Part shown: one piece after another, positions 18,137-28,219 of the stretch
Layout of the letters: every line of letters begins with the position of its first letter
Numbering within the stretch: position 1 is the stretch's first letter
DNA from: Skermania piniformis
GTDB taxonomy: Bacteria > Actinomycetota > Actinomycetes > Mycobacteriales > Mycobacteriaceae
Direction: 5' to 3'
Length of the DNA stretch: 64,000 bases
Assembly: GCF_019285775.1 (NCBI RefSeq)
Contig: NZ_CP079105.1
Span: 2,046,001-2,110,000 of the forward strand
Notes under the pieces: model-generated
What the model saw: only the letters and a program-made list of their open reading frames with translations
Database searches by the model: none
Told to the model about the DNA's origin: nothing
Made by a program: the position numbers and the translations under genes

Positions 18137-18676
18137 TCACCGGTTGAGACAGGCGTCGGCCAGTGCCGGCCCGCCCGCGACCACCAGGCCGATCGCGGCG
18201 CCGATCACCGTGGTGAACAGCCAGCCGAAGATGAACAGCACGCCGACCACGAAGCCGATCAGCGCGCCGATCGCGGCGCCCGGCGCCGCGCGTTGCACCT
18301 CGTACCAGCAGTCGCCGGCCACCGGACGCAGCGGCAGCGTTCCGGTGTTCATCGTCAGCGTGCCGCCGTTGTCGGAGATCTGTGGGACGAACGAGACGGT
18401 CTGGCCGTCGGTCGCGGTGTATCTGGTCGGGATGGCGGTGACCTCGGCGCCGGCGTTGTTCCGCAGCAGCACCGCGCCGTCGTTCAGCGTGAACGAACCG
18501 TTGGTCACCGAGGTGGTGATCGACTGGCCGTCGTCGGCGACCGACATCGAGTAGTCGATCCCCCGTTCGGCGGATTGAATTGCCGGCAAAGAGCTCTCGC
18601 CGTGTGCGGTGCCGGTGGCGACACCCAGTGTGGCGGCCACCAGCGCACCGGCCACGGTCATCTTCTTGAACAACAT
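18137..18676 (-). CDS. Secreted/membrane protein of unknown function with C-terminal glycine-rich hydrophobic hairpin
   Basis: 179-residue protein. A signal peptide ([18 protein letters not shown], cleavage likely after AHG) leads to a beta-rich extracellular part containing SFTLNDGAVLLRN and SFVPQISDNGG. A C-terminal region has two long hydrophobic glycine-rich segments (AAIGALIGFVVGVLFIFGW and TTVIGAAIGLVVAGGPALA). ATG follows GGGAGGG. The architecture recalls small exported proteins common in Nocardia and Rhodococcus, but I do not recognise a named family. It occupies the place between cobK and cobL where mycobacteria have cobM, and has no visible connection to cobalamin synthesis. Confidence 0.8.
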   Translation of the reverse strand: MLFKKMTVAGALVAATLGVATGTAHGESSLPAIQSAERGIDYSMSVADDGQSITTSVTNGSFTLNDGAVLLRNNAGAEVTAIPTRYTATDGQTVSFVPQISDNGGTLTMNTGTLPLRPVAGDCWYEVQRAAPGAAIGALIGFVVGVLFIFGWLFTTVIGAAIGLVVAGGPALADACLNR

Positions 18677-18731
18677 GATCCCTCCCGACTGTCGAACCCC
18701 CGGACCAGGAAAAAGTCCGGTATGCGGTACT

Positions 18732-19946
18732 TTAACCGGTGCGCTGTGGGTCGCGGGTAACCGCCCACTGGACGACCGGCAATTGTGGGCGCCAGACGGT
18801 GAATCCGCCGAGCGGCCCGCGATGCTGAAACTCCAGCCGGCGCAGCGTGCCGCCGTACTCGTCGGCCAGCCGGAGCAGCACTGCCTCGGACTCCAGCGTG
18901 ACCGCGTTCGCGACCAGTCGCCCACCCGGCCGCAGTCGCGACCAGCACCCCTCGAACACGCCCGGCGTGGTGAGTCCACCCCCGATGAACACGGCGTCCG
19001 GGTCTTCGGTGTCGGCGAACGCCGTCGGTGCCGCGCCCAGGACGGTCAGTTGCGCGGCACCGAGCGCGGCCGCGTTCTGCTCGATCCGCGCGGCCCGGGC
19101 CTCGTCCTGCTCGAATGCCATTGCCCGGCAGCCATAGTCGACGCGGCACCATTCGATCGCGACGCTGCCCGCGCCGGCGCCGACATCCCAGAGCAGCTCC
19201 CCGGCGGCCGGTGCGAGCGCGGCCAGTGTCAGCGCGCGCACCTCGGACTTGGTGAGCTGGCCGTCGTGGGCATACGCGGTATCCGGCAGGCCCGGCACGC
19301 GGGATCGCCGGTCGGCGGCGGCCTGGCGCGGATTCTCCACGGCGACCACGTTCAGCGGATCGCCCGGCTCGTGCGACCATTCCGCGGCGATCCCCCGCAG
19401 CCGGTGCTCGCGCGGGCCGCCCAACTGTTCGAGCACGGTCAGGCGGGCATTACCGTGCCCGTTCGCGGTCATCAGCCGCGCCAGCGTGGCCGGAGTGTGT
19501 TCGTCGTTGCTCAGGACGAGCAGCCGTAGGTACCGATCGAACGGTACCGACGCCGGGGTGATCGGCCGGCCGACCACGCTCACCACCGGCAGGTCGGCGA
19601 GCTGCCAGCCGAGTCGGGCGCAGGCCAGCGACGCCGACGACGCCTGCGGCAGCACGCGTAGTCGATCGGGCCCGAGGATGCGCGCCAGGGTCGCGCCGAT
19701 CCCGTAGAACATCGGGTCACCGCTGGCCAGCACACAGATTCGACGCCCGGCGTGCTGCTCGAGCAGGGTCCGCAGCACCGGTAACAGCGGTGACGGCCAG
19801 GCGACCCGTTCGGTCTGATCGGCCGGTACCAGATCCAGCTGGCGCTCCGACCCGAAGATCACCTCGGCGCCCGCCACGGCCGCGCGGGCGGTCAGCCCCA
19901 GTCCTTCCCAGCCGTCCGCGCCGATCCCGACGACATGCACGATCAT
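18732..19946 (-). CDS. cobL: Precorrin-6Y C5,15-methyltransferase (decarboxylating) CobL
   Basis: 404-residue bifunctional methyltransferase. The N-terminal CbiE-like half starts VVGIGADGWEGL and carries VLASGDPMFYGIG. The C-terminal CbiT-like half carries the SAM site LLWDVGAGAGSVAIEW and IFGGGL-type VFIGGGL. It methylates C5 and C15 of precorrin-6B and removes the acetate carboxyl from ring C. Full length for the fused form. Its start overlaps the stop of the following SDR gene by four bases (ATGA at 19943-19946), so the pair is one operon, as in Rv2072c/Rv2073c. On the cobK side a secreted-protein gene replaces the expected cobM. Confidence 0.95.
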   Translation of the reverse strand: MIVHVVGIGADGWEGLGLTARAAVAGAEVIFGSERQLDLVPADQTERVAWPSPLLPVLRTLLEQHAGRRICVLASGDPMFYGIGATLARILGPDRLRVLPQASSASLACARLGWQLADLPVVSVVGRPITPASVPFDRYLRLLVLSNDEHTPATLARLMTANGHGNARLTVLEQLGGPREHRLRGIAAEWSHEPGDPLNVVAVENPRQAAADRRSRVPGLPDTAYAHDGQLTKSEVRALTLAALAPAAGELLWDVGAGAGSVAIEWCRVDYGCRAMAFEQDEARAARIEQNAAALGAAQLTVLGAAPTAFADTEDPDAVFIGGGLTTPGVFEGCWSRLRPGGRLVANAVTLESEAVLLRLADEYGGTLRRLEFQHRGPLGGFTVWRPQLPVVQWAVTRDPQRTG

Positions 19947-20695
19947 CGCGGCATCCGGCGCCAGATCGCTTGTGGCAGCAGTCGCAGCAGAAAAAAGGTG
20001 GGCTGCAGCGTTCGGGGAATCCAGACCACCCGAGCTCGGCGCCGCAACCCTTCGGCCACCGCGTCGGCGACCTGCTCGGGCGTGCGCGACATCGGCGCCG
20101 GCGCCATTCCGGCCGTCATCCGTCCGATCACGAACCCGGGTCGAGCGATCAGCAGGTGAACTCCACTGCCGTGCAAAGCATCCGACAATCCGCTGGCGAA
20201 CCCGTCCAGGCCCGCCTTGGCCGAGCCGTACACGTAGTTGGCCCGGCGGACCCGGGCGCCGGCGACCGAGCTGAACACCACCAGATGCCCGGATCGTTGC
20301 GCCCGCAGCAGGTTTGCCAGCGTGGTCAGCACGCTCACCTGGGCGACATAGTCGATCTGCAGGACGTCGCGAGCATGTGCCGGATCCCGTTCGGCCCGTT
20401 CCTGATCGCCCAGGATTCCGAACGCGAGGACCGCCACCCCGATCGGCTCCGTCGCGGCGAGCTCGGCGAGCAGCCCGGCATGCGCCTCGGTGTCGGCTGC
20501 GTCGAATTCGATGCGGCGCACCTCGGCGGCGCCCGCCGCCTGGAGCCGGGTGGTCTCCTCGGCCAGCTGCTCGCTCCGCCGGGCAGCCAGAATCACCGTG
20601 CGGCCGTGCGCTATTCGTTCGGCCAGCGCCAACCCGATCTCGCTGCGGCCACCGAGGATCAGGACCGATCCCGGCGCCAGGTCCGCCTTGTGCAT
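19943..20695 (-). CDS. SDR-family oxidoreductase (Rv2073c-like)
   Basis: 250-residue short-chain dehydrogenase. The cofactor motif is GGRSEIG (replacing the usual TGASxGIG) and the active site is YVYGSAKAG. The C-terminal extension (PRTLQPTFFLLRLLPQAIWRRM) is like that of DprE2-type reductases of arabinogalactan synthesis. The GGRSEIG variant is also DprE2-like. The same neighbour (Rv2073c) follows cobL in M. tuberculosis, so the linkage is conserved, yet the role is unknown. It overlaps cobL by four bases and diverges from the Rv2074-like gene with 30 bases between starts. ATG 20695 gives the standard N-terminus. Confidence 0.87.
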   Translation of the reverse strand: MHKADLAPGSVLILGGRSEIGLALAERIAHGRTVILAARRSEQLAEETTRLQAAGAAEVRRIEFDAADTEAHAGLLAELAATEPIGVAVLAFGILGDQERAERDPAHARDVLQIDYVAQVSVLTTLANLLRAQRSGHLVVFSSVAGARVRRANYVYGSAKAGLDGFASGLSDALHGSGVHLLIARPGFVIGRMTAGMAPAPMSRTPEQVADAVAEGLRRRARVVWIPRTLQPTFFLLRLLPQAIWRRMPR

Positions 20696-20725
20696 CGAGT
20701 CAGTCTGCTCGACTACTGTCGAGCC

Positions 20726-21166
20726 ATGCCCGTGACCCCTGTTCATCTGACCCCCGACGGGCTCGATTTCGTGCGCGAGCGACATCTCGCGACGTTGACG
20801 ACAATTCGCCCTGACGGTACACCGCACGTGGTCGCCGTCGGATTCACCTGGGACCCGGATGCCGGCATCGTTCGGGTGATCACCGGGGGTGGGTCGGTGA
20901 AGGTGCGCAATGTCCGTCGGCACGGCTACGCCGCGGTCAGCCAGGTCGACGGCCCGCGGTGGCTCACCCTCGAAGGGATTGCCTCCGTCACCGACGACCC
21001 GGCGGCGGTCGCCGACGCCGAGGCCCGTTACGCCCGCCGCTACCGGGTGCCCCGGCCGAACCCGACCCGAGTGGTGCTGCAGATCGAGGTGCGCCGAGTG
21101 CTGGCCGGCTCACGGTTGCGCGGCCCGGCCGATCAGTCGAGGACGACCAACTCGCGGGGGCGTTGA
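20726..21166 (+). CDS. F420-dependent biliverdin reductase-like split-barrel protein (Rv2074-like)
   Basis: 146-residue flavin/deazaflavin split beta-barrel protein of the pyridoxamine-phosphate-oxidase-like superfamily. The ERHLATLTTIRPDGTPHVVAV start and the ending RVVLQIEVRRVLAGS are characteristic. M. tuberculosis Rv2074, in the same place beside cobL/Rv2073c, was characterised as an F420H2-dependent biliverdin reductase, which is the basis for the call. The ATG start gives a length close to Rv2074 (137). Its 3' end overlaps the convergent pepE gene by 34 bases. The substrate in this organism is inferred only. Confidence 0.85.
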   Translation: MPVTPVHLTPDGLDFVRERHLATLTTIRPDGTPHVVAVGFTWDPDAGIVRVITGGGSVKVRNVRRHGYAAVSQVDGPRWLTLEGIASVTDDPAAVADAEARYARRYRVPRPNPTRVVLQIEVRRVLAGSRLRGPADQSRTTNSRGR

Positions 21167-22260
21167 TTGAGCAGCTCGCAGCCGTCTGCCGTCAGCACCA
21201 CGATGTCCTCGATCCGGGCACCCCAGGCACCGGGAAAGTAGATGCCCGGTTCGATGCTGAACGCCATCCCCGCGGTCAGCTCGAGCGGGCTGCCGGCCAC
21301 GATGTAGGGCTCTTCGTGTACCGACAGGCCGATCCCGTGCCCGGTGCGGTGGATGAACTTGTCGGCCAGGCCGGCCTGCATCAGCACCTCCCGGGCGACC
21401 GCGTCCAGCCCCTCGGCGGTGATTCCCGGCCGAGCGGCCGCCCGGGCCGCCGCCTGCGCGCGTTCCAGTACCGCGTACTGCTGGGTGACCGTCGCGGACG
21501 GCTCGCCGAGTACATACGTGCGGGTGCAGTCGGAGTTGTACCCGGAACGGAGCGGGCCGCCGATGTCGATCACCACCACCTCACCGGGCTCGATCGGCTT
21601 GTCCGAGACCTCGTGATGCGGGTCGGCTCCGTGCCGACCGCTGCCGACGATCACGAACGCCGCCGCGGTGTGGCCTTCCGCGACGATCGCGTCGGCGATG
21701 TCGGCACCGACCTCGGCTTCGGTTCGCCCGGGACGCAACAGCTCGGCCATCCGCGCGTGCACCCGGTCGATCGCGGCGCCGGCGCGACGCAGCTCGTCGG
21801 TTTCCGCCCGATCCTTGATCATTCGCAGCTGTCGCAGCATCGGTGTCGCCAGGACCGGCAGCGCGCCGAAGGTCTGTGCCAGGGGGATGACGTGCAACGC
21901 CGGGGTGGCGTCGGCCACCGCCGCACGGGTCCCCCCGAGGGTGGCTGCAACCAGTGCGTACGGATCGTCCCCGTCCACCCAGTCGAGCACCGGCACGTCC
22001 AGTTCGGCAACCGCGCTGTCGCCCAGGCCGGCCAACTCCAACCGGGGGACCAGCAGGGTCGGGGTGCTGCCGTCCGCCGGAATGATCAGGCAGGTCAGCC
22101 GCTCGAACGAGGCTGCCGTCGAACCGATCAGATACCGTAGATCCGGGCCCGGCGTGATCAGCAGACCGTCCACGTCGCCGGCGGCGGCCGCTGCCGCGGC
22201 CCGGTCGAGTCGGTCGGCGTACACGCTCCCGGCGAAGCGGGACAGGGGATTGTCGTTCAT
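21133..22260 (-). CDS. pepE: Xaa-Pro dipeptidase/aminopeptidase (PepE/PepQ type)
   Basis: 375-residue metallopeptidase of the M24 family that cleaves Xaa-Pro bonds. A creatinase-like N-terminal domain (residues 1-150) precedes a pita-bread domain. The metal ligands are visible as Asp in VVIDIGG, Asp in NSDCTRTY, His in HRTGHGIGL, Glu in SIEPGIY and Glu in [11 protein letters not shown] follows TAGGAG. The same gene (Rv2089c) borders the exonuclease gene in M. tuberculosis. It is divergent from that gene here and overlaps the reductase gene tail to tail. Confidence 0.93.
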   Translation of the reverse strand: MNDNPLSRFAGSVYADRLDRAAAAAAAGDVDGLLITPGPDLRYLIGSTAASFERLTCLIIPADGSTPTLLVPRLELAGLGDSAVAELDVPVLDWVDGDDPYALVAATLGGTRAAVADATPALHVIPLAQTFGALPVLATPMLRQLRMIKDRAETDELRRAGAAIDRVHARMAELLRPGRTEAEVGADIADAIVAEGHTAAAFVIVGSGRHGADPHHEVSDKPIEPGEVVVIDIGGPLRSGYNSDCTRTYVLGEPSATVTQQYAVLERAQAAARAAARPGITAEGLDAVAREVLMQAGLADKFIHRTGHGIGLSVHEEPYIVAGSPLELTAGMAFSIEPGIYFPGAWGARIEDIVVLTADGCELLNQRPRELVVLD

Positions 22261-22329
22261 TCTCCTACCGTAGGTCGGTTCCGTGCGCGTGTGCGGACAG
22301 CACGCCGGGTGGCCGGTACCGTGCGCACC

Positions 22330-23316
22330 ATGAGTGAACGATCCGGACGCCTCCTGCTGTTGGATGGGGCGAGTCTGTGGTTCCGGGCGTTCTATGCGGT
22401 ACCGGACTCGATCCGGGCACCGGACGGACGTGCGGTGAACGCGGTGCGTGGGTTCACCGACATGGTGGCGGCGCTGATCACGATGCATACCCCGACGCGT
22501 CTGGCAGTCTGCCTCGATCTGGACTGGCGGCCCGCTTTCCGGGTGGCGGCGGTGCCGAGCTACAAGGCGCACCGGCTGGCCGATCCGGACGCGGCGGCCG
22601 GCGGTGGGCCGGCGGAGCACGCCGAGGAGGTGCCCGACCTGCTCACGCCGCAGGTGGACATGATCCTCGACGTGCTGGACGCGGCGGGGATCGCCACCGC
22701 CGGGGCCATCGGGCTGGAGGCCGACGACGTGCTCGGCACGCTGGCCACCCGGGAATCCGCGGCGGAGGTGATCGTGGTCAGCGGTGACCGGGACCTCCTG
22801 CAGCTGGTTCGGGACGAGCCGGGCCCGCCGGTCCGGGTGTTCTACGTCGGCCGCGGGCTGGCCAAGGGCGAGTTGTTCGGTCCGGTCGAGGTCGCCGAGA
22901 AGTACGGGGTGCCGGTGGCGAACGCGGGGCCGGCCTACGCCGATCTGGCCACCTTGCGGGGCGATGCTTCGGACGGGCTACCCGGGGTCAAGGGTATCGG
23001 CGAGAAGGGTGCGTCCACGCTGATCCTGCGGTTCGGCTCGCTCGCGGCCTTACGCGTCGCCGTTACCGACCCGGCCGCCGACCTCGCCAAAGGCATGCGG
23101 GCCAAGCTCGCCGCCGCCGACGACTACCTGGCGGCGGCGACCACCGTGGTCCACGTGGTGCGCGACGCCGACGTCGAGATGTCGCGCTCGGATCTGCTGC
23201 CGGCGGTGCCCGTCGACCGGCCCCGGCTGGATCGATTGGCTGCCGAGTACAACGCCGCGAACCCGGTCGCCCGGCTGATCGAGGCAATGCGCGTCGTCGC
23301 GGCGGGCACGCGATAA
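22330..23316 (+). CDS. 5'-3' exonuclease (PolI-like N-domain protein)
   Basis: 328-residue stand-alone homologue of the 5'-nuclease domain of DNA polymerase I (FEN family). The acidic metal ligands are in [27 protein letters not shown] and [12 protein letters not shown] helix-hairpin-helix ([18 protein letters not shown]) binds DNA. It would remove flaps or RNA primers. ATG 22330 is preferred; a GTG nine bases earlier is also in frame. Orthologue in the same context: Rv2090. It is divergent from pepE, with about 70 bases between the starts. Confidence 0.93.
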   Translation: MSERSGRLLLLDGASLWFRAFYAVPDSIRAPDGRAVNAVRGFTDMVAALITMHTPTRLAVCLDLDWRPAFRVAAVPSYKAHRLADPDAAAGGGPAEHAEEVPDLLTPQVDMILDVLDAAGIATAGAIGLEADDVLGTLATRESAAEVIVVSGDRDLLQLVRDEPGPPVRVFYVGRGLAKGELFGPVEVAEKYGVPVANAGPAYADLATLRGDASDGLPGVKGIGEKGASTLILRFGSLAALRVAVTDPAADLAKGMRAKLAAADDYLAAATTVVHVVRDADVEMSRSDLLPAVPVDRPRLDRLAAEYNAANPVARLIEAMRVVAAGTR

Positions 23317-23341
23317 GCCGGATTCCGCCGGTCGGGCCGGG

Positions 23342-24157
23342 TCAGTTCGGCCGGCCCACCTCGTAGGTCCCGGAATCGTCGGTGAACGTGCTGGTGACCG
23401 CTTTCTGCGCGCCGTCGATGGTCACCGAGCAGGTGAACTTCGCGCCCTCCTGCACCTTCTGATCGGCCGGGCAACTCACGTCGCTCACGTTCTGGATCGC
23501 GTAGGCGTCTTCGAGGACCTTCTGCACGCCCTGTTGGGCTGCGTTCTGATCCAGCTTGTCCGTCGAGTTGAGCAGGGCGAAGACGACGATGGCGAGCACG
23601 ACCAGGACGGCCACGCCGAGGCCGATCATGAGCGGCAGCCGCTTGGACCGACCCGAGCGGCCGGGCGGCGGCGCGGGAACCGGTCCGCCGTCGCCGAACT
23701 GCGCCGGCGGCGGCCAGTGCTGTCCCGGTCCGGGTTGTCCCGGTCCGGCCTGGGGCTGGTTGGGCGGTGACCATTGCTGCGGTGCGGTGCCCCACGGTTG
23801 CCCGGCCATCGGCTGACCGGGTTGGGCCGGTGCCTGGCCCCATGCCTGCTGTGGCTGTGGTTGGCCCCACTGCTGGGGTTGCGGTGGTTGTGGCTGCTGT
23901 GGCCATTGGCCGGGTTGCGGCGGTTGGGCTGCCGGTGTCGGCAGGCCGCCCCACTGGCCGGCCGGTTGCTGCCCGGTCGGTTGTTGCGGTGGCACCAGCG
24001 GTTGCTGTCCGGTCGGCGCGCTCCACTGCCCGGTCGGCGGTGCGGTCCACTGCTCGGTCGGGCGATCGATCGACGGCAGCTCGGGATCCGGCTGGTCGTC
24101 CCCGGCCTGCGGCGCGCGCCACTGCTTCGGATCGTTCGGTCCGTACGGTCCGCTCAT
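23342..24157 (-). CDS. Pro/Gln-rich membrane protein with DUF4333 domain
   Basis: 271-residue single-pass membrane protein. Residues 1-165 are low-complexity cytosolic sequence rich in Pro, Gln, Gly and Trp with many PQQW, GQQP and QPQ runs. A basic stop (RSGRSKRLP) and one helix (IGLGVAVLVVLAIVVFALL) follow. The outside part of about 80 residues resembles DUF4333, with two Cys (VSCPADQK and FTCSVTI) that could pair. ATG follows GAAGGGAAAC. It corresponds in position to Rv2091c, between the exonuclease and helY. Function unknown. Confidence 0.85.
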   Translation of the reverse strand: MSGPYGPNDPKQWRAPQAGDDQPDPELPSIDRPTEQWTAPPTGQWSAPTGQQPLVPPQQPTGQQPAGQWGGLPTPAAQPPQPGQWPQQPQPPQPQQWGQPQPQQAWGQAPAQPGQPMAGQPWGTAPQQWSPPNQPQAGPGQPGPGQHWPPPAQFGDGGPVPAPPPGRSGRSKRLPLMIGLGVAVLVVLAIVVFALLNSTDKLDQNAAQQGVQKVLEDAYAIQNVSDVSCPADQKVQEGAKFTCSVTIDGAQKAVTSTFTDDSGTYEVGRPN

Positions 24158-24264
24158 GTTTCCCTTCCCCGCTCGCCGCTTGATGCTGTTCGTGCCTGAT
24201 CGGGTCCTGCAGCCCTCTTTACGGTATCCCGGGTTCGGTCGACACCGCGACCGGCCCGCCGAGC

Positions 24265-26958
24265 CTACCCGGCGTCGATCGCCACCACACCGCGCCGAAT
24301 CGCCCGGATCGCCGCGGTCGCCGTCTGCGCCAACTGCCGGTCGTCGGTCGCGTCCGGCAGCTGGTCGAGCAGGTCGATCACCTGCCGACACCACCGGACG
24401 AAGTCGCCCGCCGACAGGGGCCGGCGCGCGTCACCGGCGGCCAACACGTCGACCAGCGGCCGACCCCGCGCCCACCGGTGCACCGGTTCGACAAAACCCA
24501 GATCCGGTTCCCGGGTGGCGGGTAGGTGGTGGCGGCGCTCGTCGGCACGGAGTTGCGACCAGACCTCAACGGTGCCGTGCACGGCCTGGCGGGTCGCGTC
24601 GTTCGGTCCTTCCGCCAGGGTGTGCGCGTCGTCGGTCCGGGACTCGAAAACCAACACCGATACCACCGCGGCCAGGTCGGCCGCGGTGAGGTTGCGCCAC
24701 AGTCCTCGGCGCAGGCATTCGGCGACCACCAGGTCGCTTTCGGTGTAGATCCGGGCCAGTCGGCGACCGGCGGGCGTGATCTCGTCGCCGTTGAGATAGT
24801 TTCGCTCGCGCAGCAGCGCCAGGATGCGATCGAACGTCCGCGCGAGCGAATCCGTCGTCGCCGCCACCTGCTCGCGCAGGTGCTCGGTCTCCCGCATCGC
24901 CCGGTGATACCGCTCGCCGATCCGGGCGAGTTCTTCCCGGTCCGGCCGGGTGTGGGCCGGGTGAGCGCGGACGGCGCGGCGCAGTGCGGCCAACTCGTCG
25001 TCGCCATCGGTGCCGGCCCGGCTTCGCCGGGTCGACCGCGGCACCGTCAATCCGGTCTCGCGCAAGGCGGACGCCAGATCCCGGCGGGTCCGCGGCTGCC
25101 GGTGATCGACATGTTTGGGCAACCGCAGCCGGCCGATCGGCACGATCGGCACCGGCGCGTCGGCGATCGAGATCCGCCCGGCCCAGCGCTGTGCGGTCAG
25201 CACCAGCGGCCGCGGATCGTCCGGCTGTCCCGCCGGTTCCAGGACGACGGCCAGCCCGGCCCGCCGGCCCGCCGGAACGGCCACCACGTCGCCGCGCCGC
25301 AGCTGCGACAGCGCGGTGGCTGCTGCCCCACGCTGGTCTTCCCGGTCGCGGCGGCGCAGCTGCCGCTCCCGGTCCCGAATTCGGGCTCGCAGACCGACAT
25401 ACTCGACGATGCCGTCCGCATCGGCGAGCTGAGCGCGCAACTCCGCGACCCGGGCTTCGTTCCGGTCGATCCCGCGGACCAGGCCGACCACCGAGCGGTC
25501 GGCCTGGAACTGTGCGAACGAGCGTTCCAGCAGTTCCCGCGCAGCCGCGGTTCCGACCCGCGCGACCAGGTTGACCGCCATGTTGTAGCTGGGCCGAAAC
25601 GAGCTGCGCAACGGGTAGGTGCGGGTGGAGGCCAATCCCGCGACCTCCGACACCGCGAGTTCCGGCTGCCAGAGCACCACCGCATGCCCCTCGACGTCGA
25701 TTCCGCGCCGCCCGGCCCGCCCGGTCAGCTGGGTGTACTCGCCCGGCGTGAGGTCGACGTGGGCCTCCCCGTTGAACTTCACCAGCCGTTCCAACACCAC
25801 CGTCCGCGCCGGCATGTTGATTCCCAACGCCAGCGTCTCGGTGGCGAACACCGCCCGCACCAGGCCGCGGACGAACAGTTCTTCGACCGTGTGCCGGAAC
25901 GCCGGCAACATCCCGGCGTGATGCGCGGCGATTCCCCGGAGCAGTGCCTCCCGCCACTCCCAGTAGCCCAGCACCTCGAGATCGGCGCGGGGTAGCTCGC
26001 CGGTATGCGCGGTGATCACCGCGTCGATCTGCTCGGCCGAGTCCGGTGCAGCCAGATCGAGCCGGGACCGCAGGCACTGGGCGAGGGCAGCATCGCAGCC
26101 CTGCCGGCTGAACACGAACGTGATCGCCGGCAGCAGACCCTCCTGGTCGAGCAGGGCAAGCACGTCCGGCCGCGGCAGCGGGCGGTAACCGCGGCCTCGT
26201 TGCGCGGACGGGCCGGGCCGTCCGCGACGTGGCGCCCACGAGTTCGCCTGCTCCAACTCTTCGCGCTGTTTCACGTACCGGACCAGATCGGCGGCCACGA
26301 TCGTGGCTGCCGTCGGATCGTCGGTCTGGAACAGATCGAACAGTCGCCGGCCGACCAGCACGTGTTGCCACAGCGGGACCGGACGAACCTCGTCGAGCAC
26401 GACCGCGGTGTCGCCGCGAACGGTGGTCAGCCAGGCCCCGAACTCCTCGGCGTTACTCACCGTCGCGGACAGGCTGATCAGCCGGACATCGGCCGGCAGG
26501 TGCAATATCACCTCTTCCCAGACCGCACCCCGGAATCGGTCGGCCAGGTAATGCACCTCGTCCATCACCACATGGGACAGCCCGCGCAAGGTGTCGCTGC
26601 CGGCGTAGATCATGTTCCGCAGCACCTCGGTGGTCATCACCAGCACCGGCGCGGACGGATTGATCGACTGATCACCGGTGAGCAGGCCGACGCTGTCGCG
26701 GCCGTAGCGGCGGACGAAGTCGGCGAACTTCTGATTGCTCAACGCCTTGATCGGCGTGGTGTAGAAGCAGGTGCTGCCGGCGGCCAGGGCCAGATGCACC
26801 GCGAACTCGCCGACCACGGTCTTGCCGGCGCCGGTCGGGGCGCAGACCAACACGTCGCGACCGTCCGCCAGCGCCGCGCACGCTCGCTCCTGAAAGCCGT
26901 CCAACTCGAAGTCGAGCCCGGCCGCGAATGCGGTCAGCTGAATTTCCCGGCCGGTCAG
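24265..26958 (-). CDS. helY: Ski2-like DExH-box RNA helicase HelY, apparent CTG start
   Basis: 897-residue helicase. The Walker A motif is APTGAGKT (about residues 39-46), motif II is [10 protein letters not shown] (about 130), and further motifs are [20 protein letters not shown] and [13 protein letters not shown] long C-terminal region of several hundred residues with the DSHCT-type end follows. M. tuberculosis HelY is 906 residues. The frame is open far upstream inside tatC, but the homologous N-terminus falls at CTG 26958. That codon overlaps the tatC stop as CTGA (26955-26958), in the same style as the ATGA/GTGA couplings elsewhere here. The next in-frame canonical start would sit beside Walker A and lose the Q-motif region. 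It is the last gene of the paf-tat operon. Confidence 0.9.
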   Translation of the reverse strand: MTGREIQLTAFAAGLDFELDGFQERACAALADGRDVLVCAPTGAGKTVVGEFAVHLALAAGSTCFYTTPIKALSNQKFADFVRRYGRDSVGLLTGDQSINPSAPVLVMTTEVLRNMIYAGSDTLRGLSHVVMDEVHYLADRFRGAVWEEVILHLPADVRLISLSATVSNAEEFGAWLTTVRGDTAVVLDEVRPVPLWQHVLVGRRLFDLFQTDDPTAATIVAADLVRYVKQREELEQANSWAPRRGRPGPSAQRGRGYRPLPRPDVLALLDQEGLLPAITFVFSRQGCDAALAQCLRSRLDLAAPDSAEQIDAVITAHTGELPRADLEVLGYWEWREALLRGIAAHHAGMLPAFRHTVEELFVRGLVRAVFATETLALGINMPARTVVLERLVKFNGEAHVDLTPGEYTQLTGRAGRRGIDVEGHAVVLWQPELAVSEVAGLASTRTYPLRSSFRPSYNMAVNLVARVGTAAARELLERSFAQFQADRSVVGLVRGIDRNEARVAELRAQLADADGIVEYVGLRARIRDRERQLRRRDREDQRGAAATALSQLRRGDVVAVPAGRRAGLAVVLEPAGQPDDPRPLVLTAQRWAGRISIADAPVPIVPIGRLRLPKHVDHRQPRTRRDLASALRETGLTVPRSTRRSRAGTDGDDELAALRRAVRAHPAHTRPDREELARIGERYHRAMRETEHLREQVAATTDSLARTFDRILALLRERNYLNGDEITPAGRRLARIYTESDLVVAECLRRGLWRNLTAADLAAVVSVLVFESRTDDAHTLAEGPNDATRQAVHGTVEVWSQLRADERRHHLPATREPDLGFVEPVHRWARGRPLVDVLAAGDARRPLSAGDFVRWCRQVIDLLDQLPDATDDRQLAQTATAAIRAIRRGVVAIDAG

Positions 26959-27884
26959 AGTGTGTCCGAGTAGTCGTGCACCGGCCCGGCGGCGGCTACC
27001 GGGGTCGGCGCGGCCGGCGCCGGAGAGGCCTCGTCGTCGGCCAGGCCGGCCCACTCGCCCTCCCCTGCCCCCCGCGCCCGCCGCCGGTCGGTCCACCGCG
27101 CGATCTGGATCGCGACCTCGAGCAAGACCGTCAACGCGAGTGCCAGCGCCAGCATGGAGAACGGGTCTTGGCCCGGGGTCGCGATCGCGGCGAACACGAA
27201 CAGCGCGAATGTCAGTCCGCGCCGCCACGCCTTCAGCCGTTCGTACGGGAGCACGCCGACCAGGTTGAGCGCCACGATCAACATCGGCAGCTCGAAGCTG
27301 ACCCCGAAGATGATCAGCAGATTGATGATGAAACTGAAGTATTGGTCGCCGTTGAGCGCGGTGATCTGCACGTCGCTGCCCACCGTGAGCAGGAAGTGCA
27401 GCGCCTTGGCCACCACGAAATAGGCCAGCGCGGCGCCGGCGACGAACAACGTCGCGCCCGCGCCGACGAATGCCATGCCGTAGCGGCGCTCCCTGGCGTA
27501 CAGCCCGGGCACGATGAACGCCCAGATCTGGTAGAGCCAGACCGGGCAGGCGAGGACGACGCCGACGGTCAGCGAGACCTTCAACCGGAGCATGAACTGC
27601 TCGAAGGGCGCCGTCGCCAACAGTCGGCACGCGCCGTCCGGGCTCAATTCGGCACGCGATTCCGGCGGCAGCGCGCAGTAGGGACCGCGCAGAATATCGC
27701 CCACGCTTGCGAGCCCGAACGGTCCGTGGGAGTACCAGAGGAAGCCGAGCAGGGTGGTGACGAACACCGCCGCCATCGAGATGAGCAGCCGACTCCGCAA
27801 CTCGAAGAGATGCTCGACCAAGGTCATGGTGCCGTCGGGGTTCGTCCGGCGCCGACTACGCCGCGGGTCGAACGGGATGCGCAC
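26955..27884 (-). CDS. tatC: Twin-arginine translocase subunit TatC
   Basis: 309-residue polytopic core of the Tat export system, which with TatA moves folded proteins across the membrane. Six membrane helices are evident. The family's [10 protein letters not shown] start and the region [12 protein letters not shown]...ERR after the second helix are present, and the PGQDPFSML loop lies in the C-terminal half. The C-terminal cytosolic tail is Ala/Pro-rich. The start is GTG, five bases after the tatA stop, and the stop overlaps the helY start. Likely clients in this window include the deacetylase at 39954, which has a twin-arginine-like signal. No tatB is present here, as is usual at this locus. 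Confidence 0.96.
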   Translation of the reverse strand: MRIPFDPRRSRRRTNPDGTMTLVEHLFELRSRLLISMAAVFVTTLLGFLWYSHGPFGLASVGDILRGPYCALPPESRAELSPDGACRLLATAPFEQFMLRLKVSLTVGVVLACPVWLYQIWAFIVPGLYARERRYGMAFVGAGATLFVAGAALAYFVVAKALHFLLTVGSDVQITALNGDQYFSFIINLLIIFGVSFELPMLIVALNLVGVLPYERLKAWRRGLTFALFVFAAIATPGQDPFSMLALALALTVLLEVAIQIARWTDRRRARGAGEGEWAGLADDEASPAPAAPTPVAAAGPVHDYSDTL

Positions 27885-27889
27885 CTGGC

Positions 27890-28159
27890 TCAGGCCGATT
27901 TGTGATCCGTGCGCTGAGCTTCGGTCGGCGTGGTCACGCTGGGCGCGGCCGGCAACGGCTGCGGCGCCGGGAGTGTGCCGGTCCCGGCGGCCGGCTCGGC
28001 CGGCTTGGCCCCGTCGTCGCTCATCTGGGACATCTCACTTTTGAAGATACGCAGCGAACGCCCCAGCCCGCGGGCGGCGTCGGGCAGTCGCTTCGCGCCG
28101 AAGAGCAGCAAGAACACCAAGATCACGATGGCCCAGTGCCAAGGGCTCATTGCCCCCAT
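27890..28159 (-). CDS. tatA: Sec-independent translocase subunit TatA
   Basis: 89-residue protein with one N-terminal membrane helix ([19 protein letters not shown]), the Phe-Gly hinge, an amphipathic helix ([17 protein letters not shown]) and a Pro/Ala/Thr-rich tail. It oligomerises to form the Tat pore with TatC. ATG 28159 is chosen for its GGGAGGTAT site; the ATG three codons later is also possible. It lies 60 bases downstream of the panE-like gene and immediately before tatC. Confidence 0.95.
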   Translation of the reverse strand: MGAMSPWHWAIVILVFLLLFGAKRLPDAARGLGRSLRIFKSEMSQMSDDGAKPAEPAAGTGTLPAPQPLPAAPSVTTPTEAQRTDHKSA

Positions 28160-28219
28160 GGTGATACCTCCCAGGGTCGACCGGCTCGATCGTACCGGAC
28201 GCTGCTCACCGGGCACCGC

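Noticed and set aside
23534-24183. Tandem-repeat element in the Pro/Gln-rich stretch
   Set aside because: The repeats are degenerate codons of a low-complexity protein segment in a conserved gene, not a mobile or CRISPR-type array.
26959-27630. Extended N-terminus for helY reaching 220 residues into tatC
   Set aside because: The extra frame is the out-of-phase reading of tatC, and HelY homologues begin at the position of CTG 26958.
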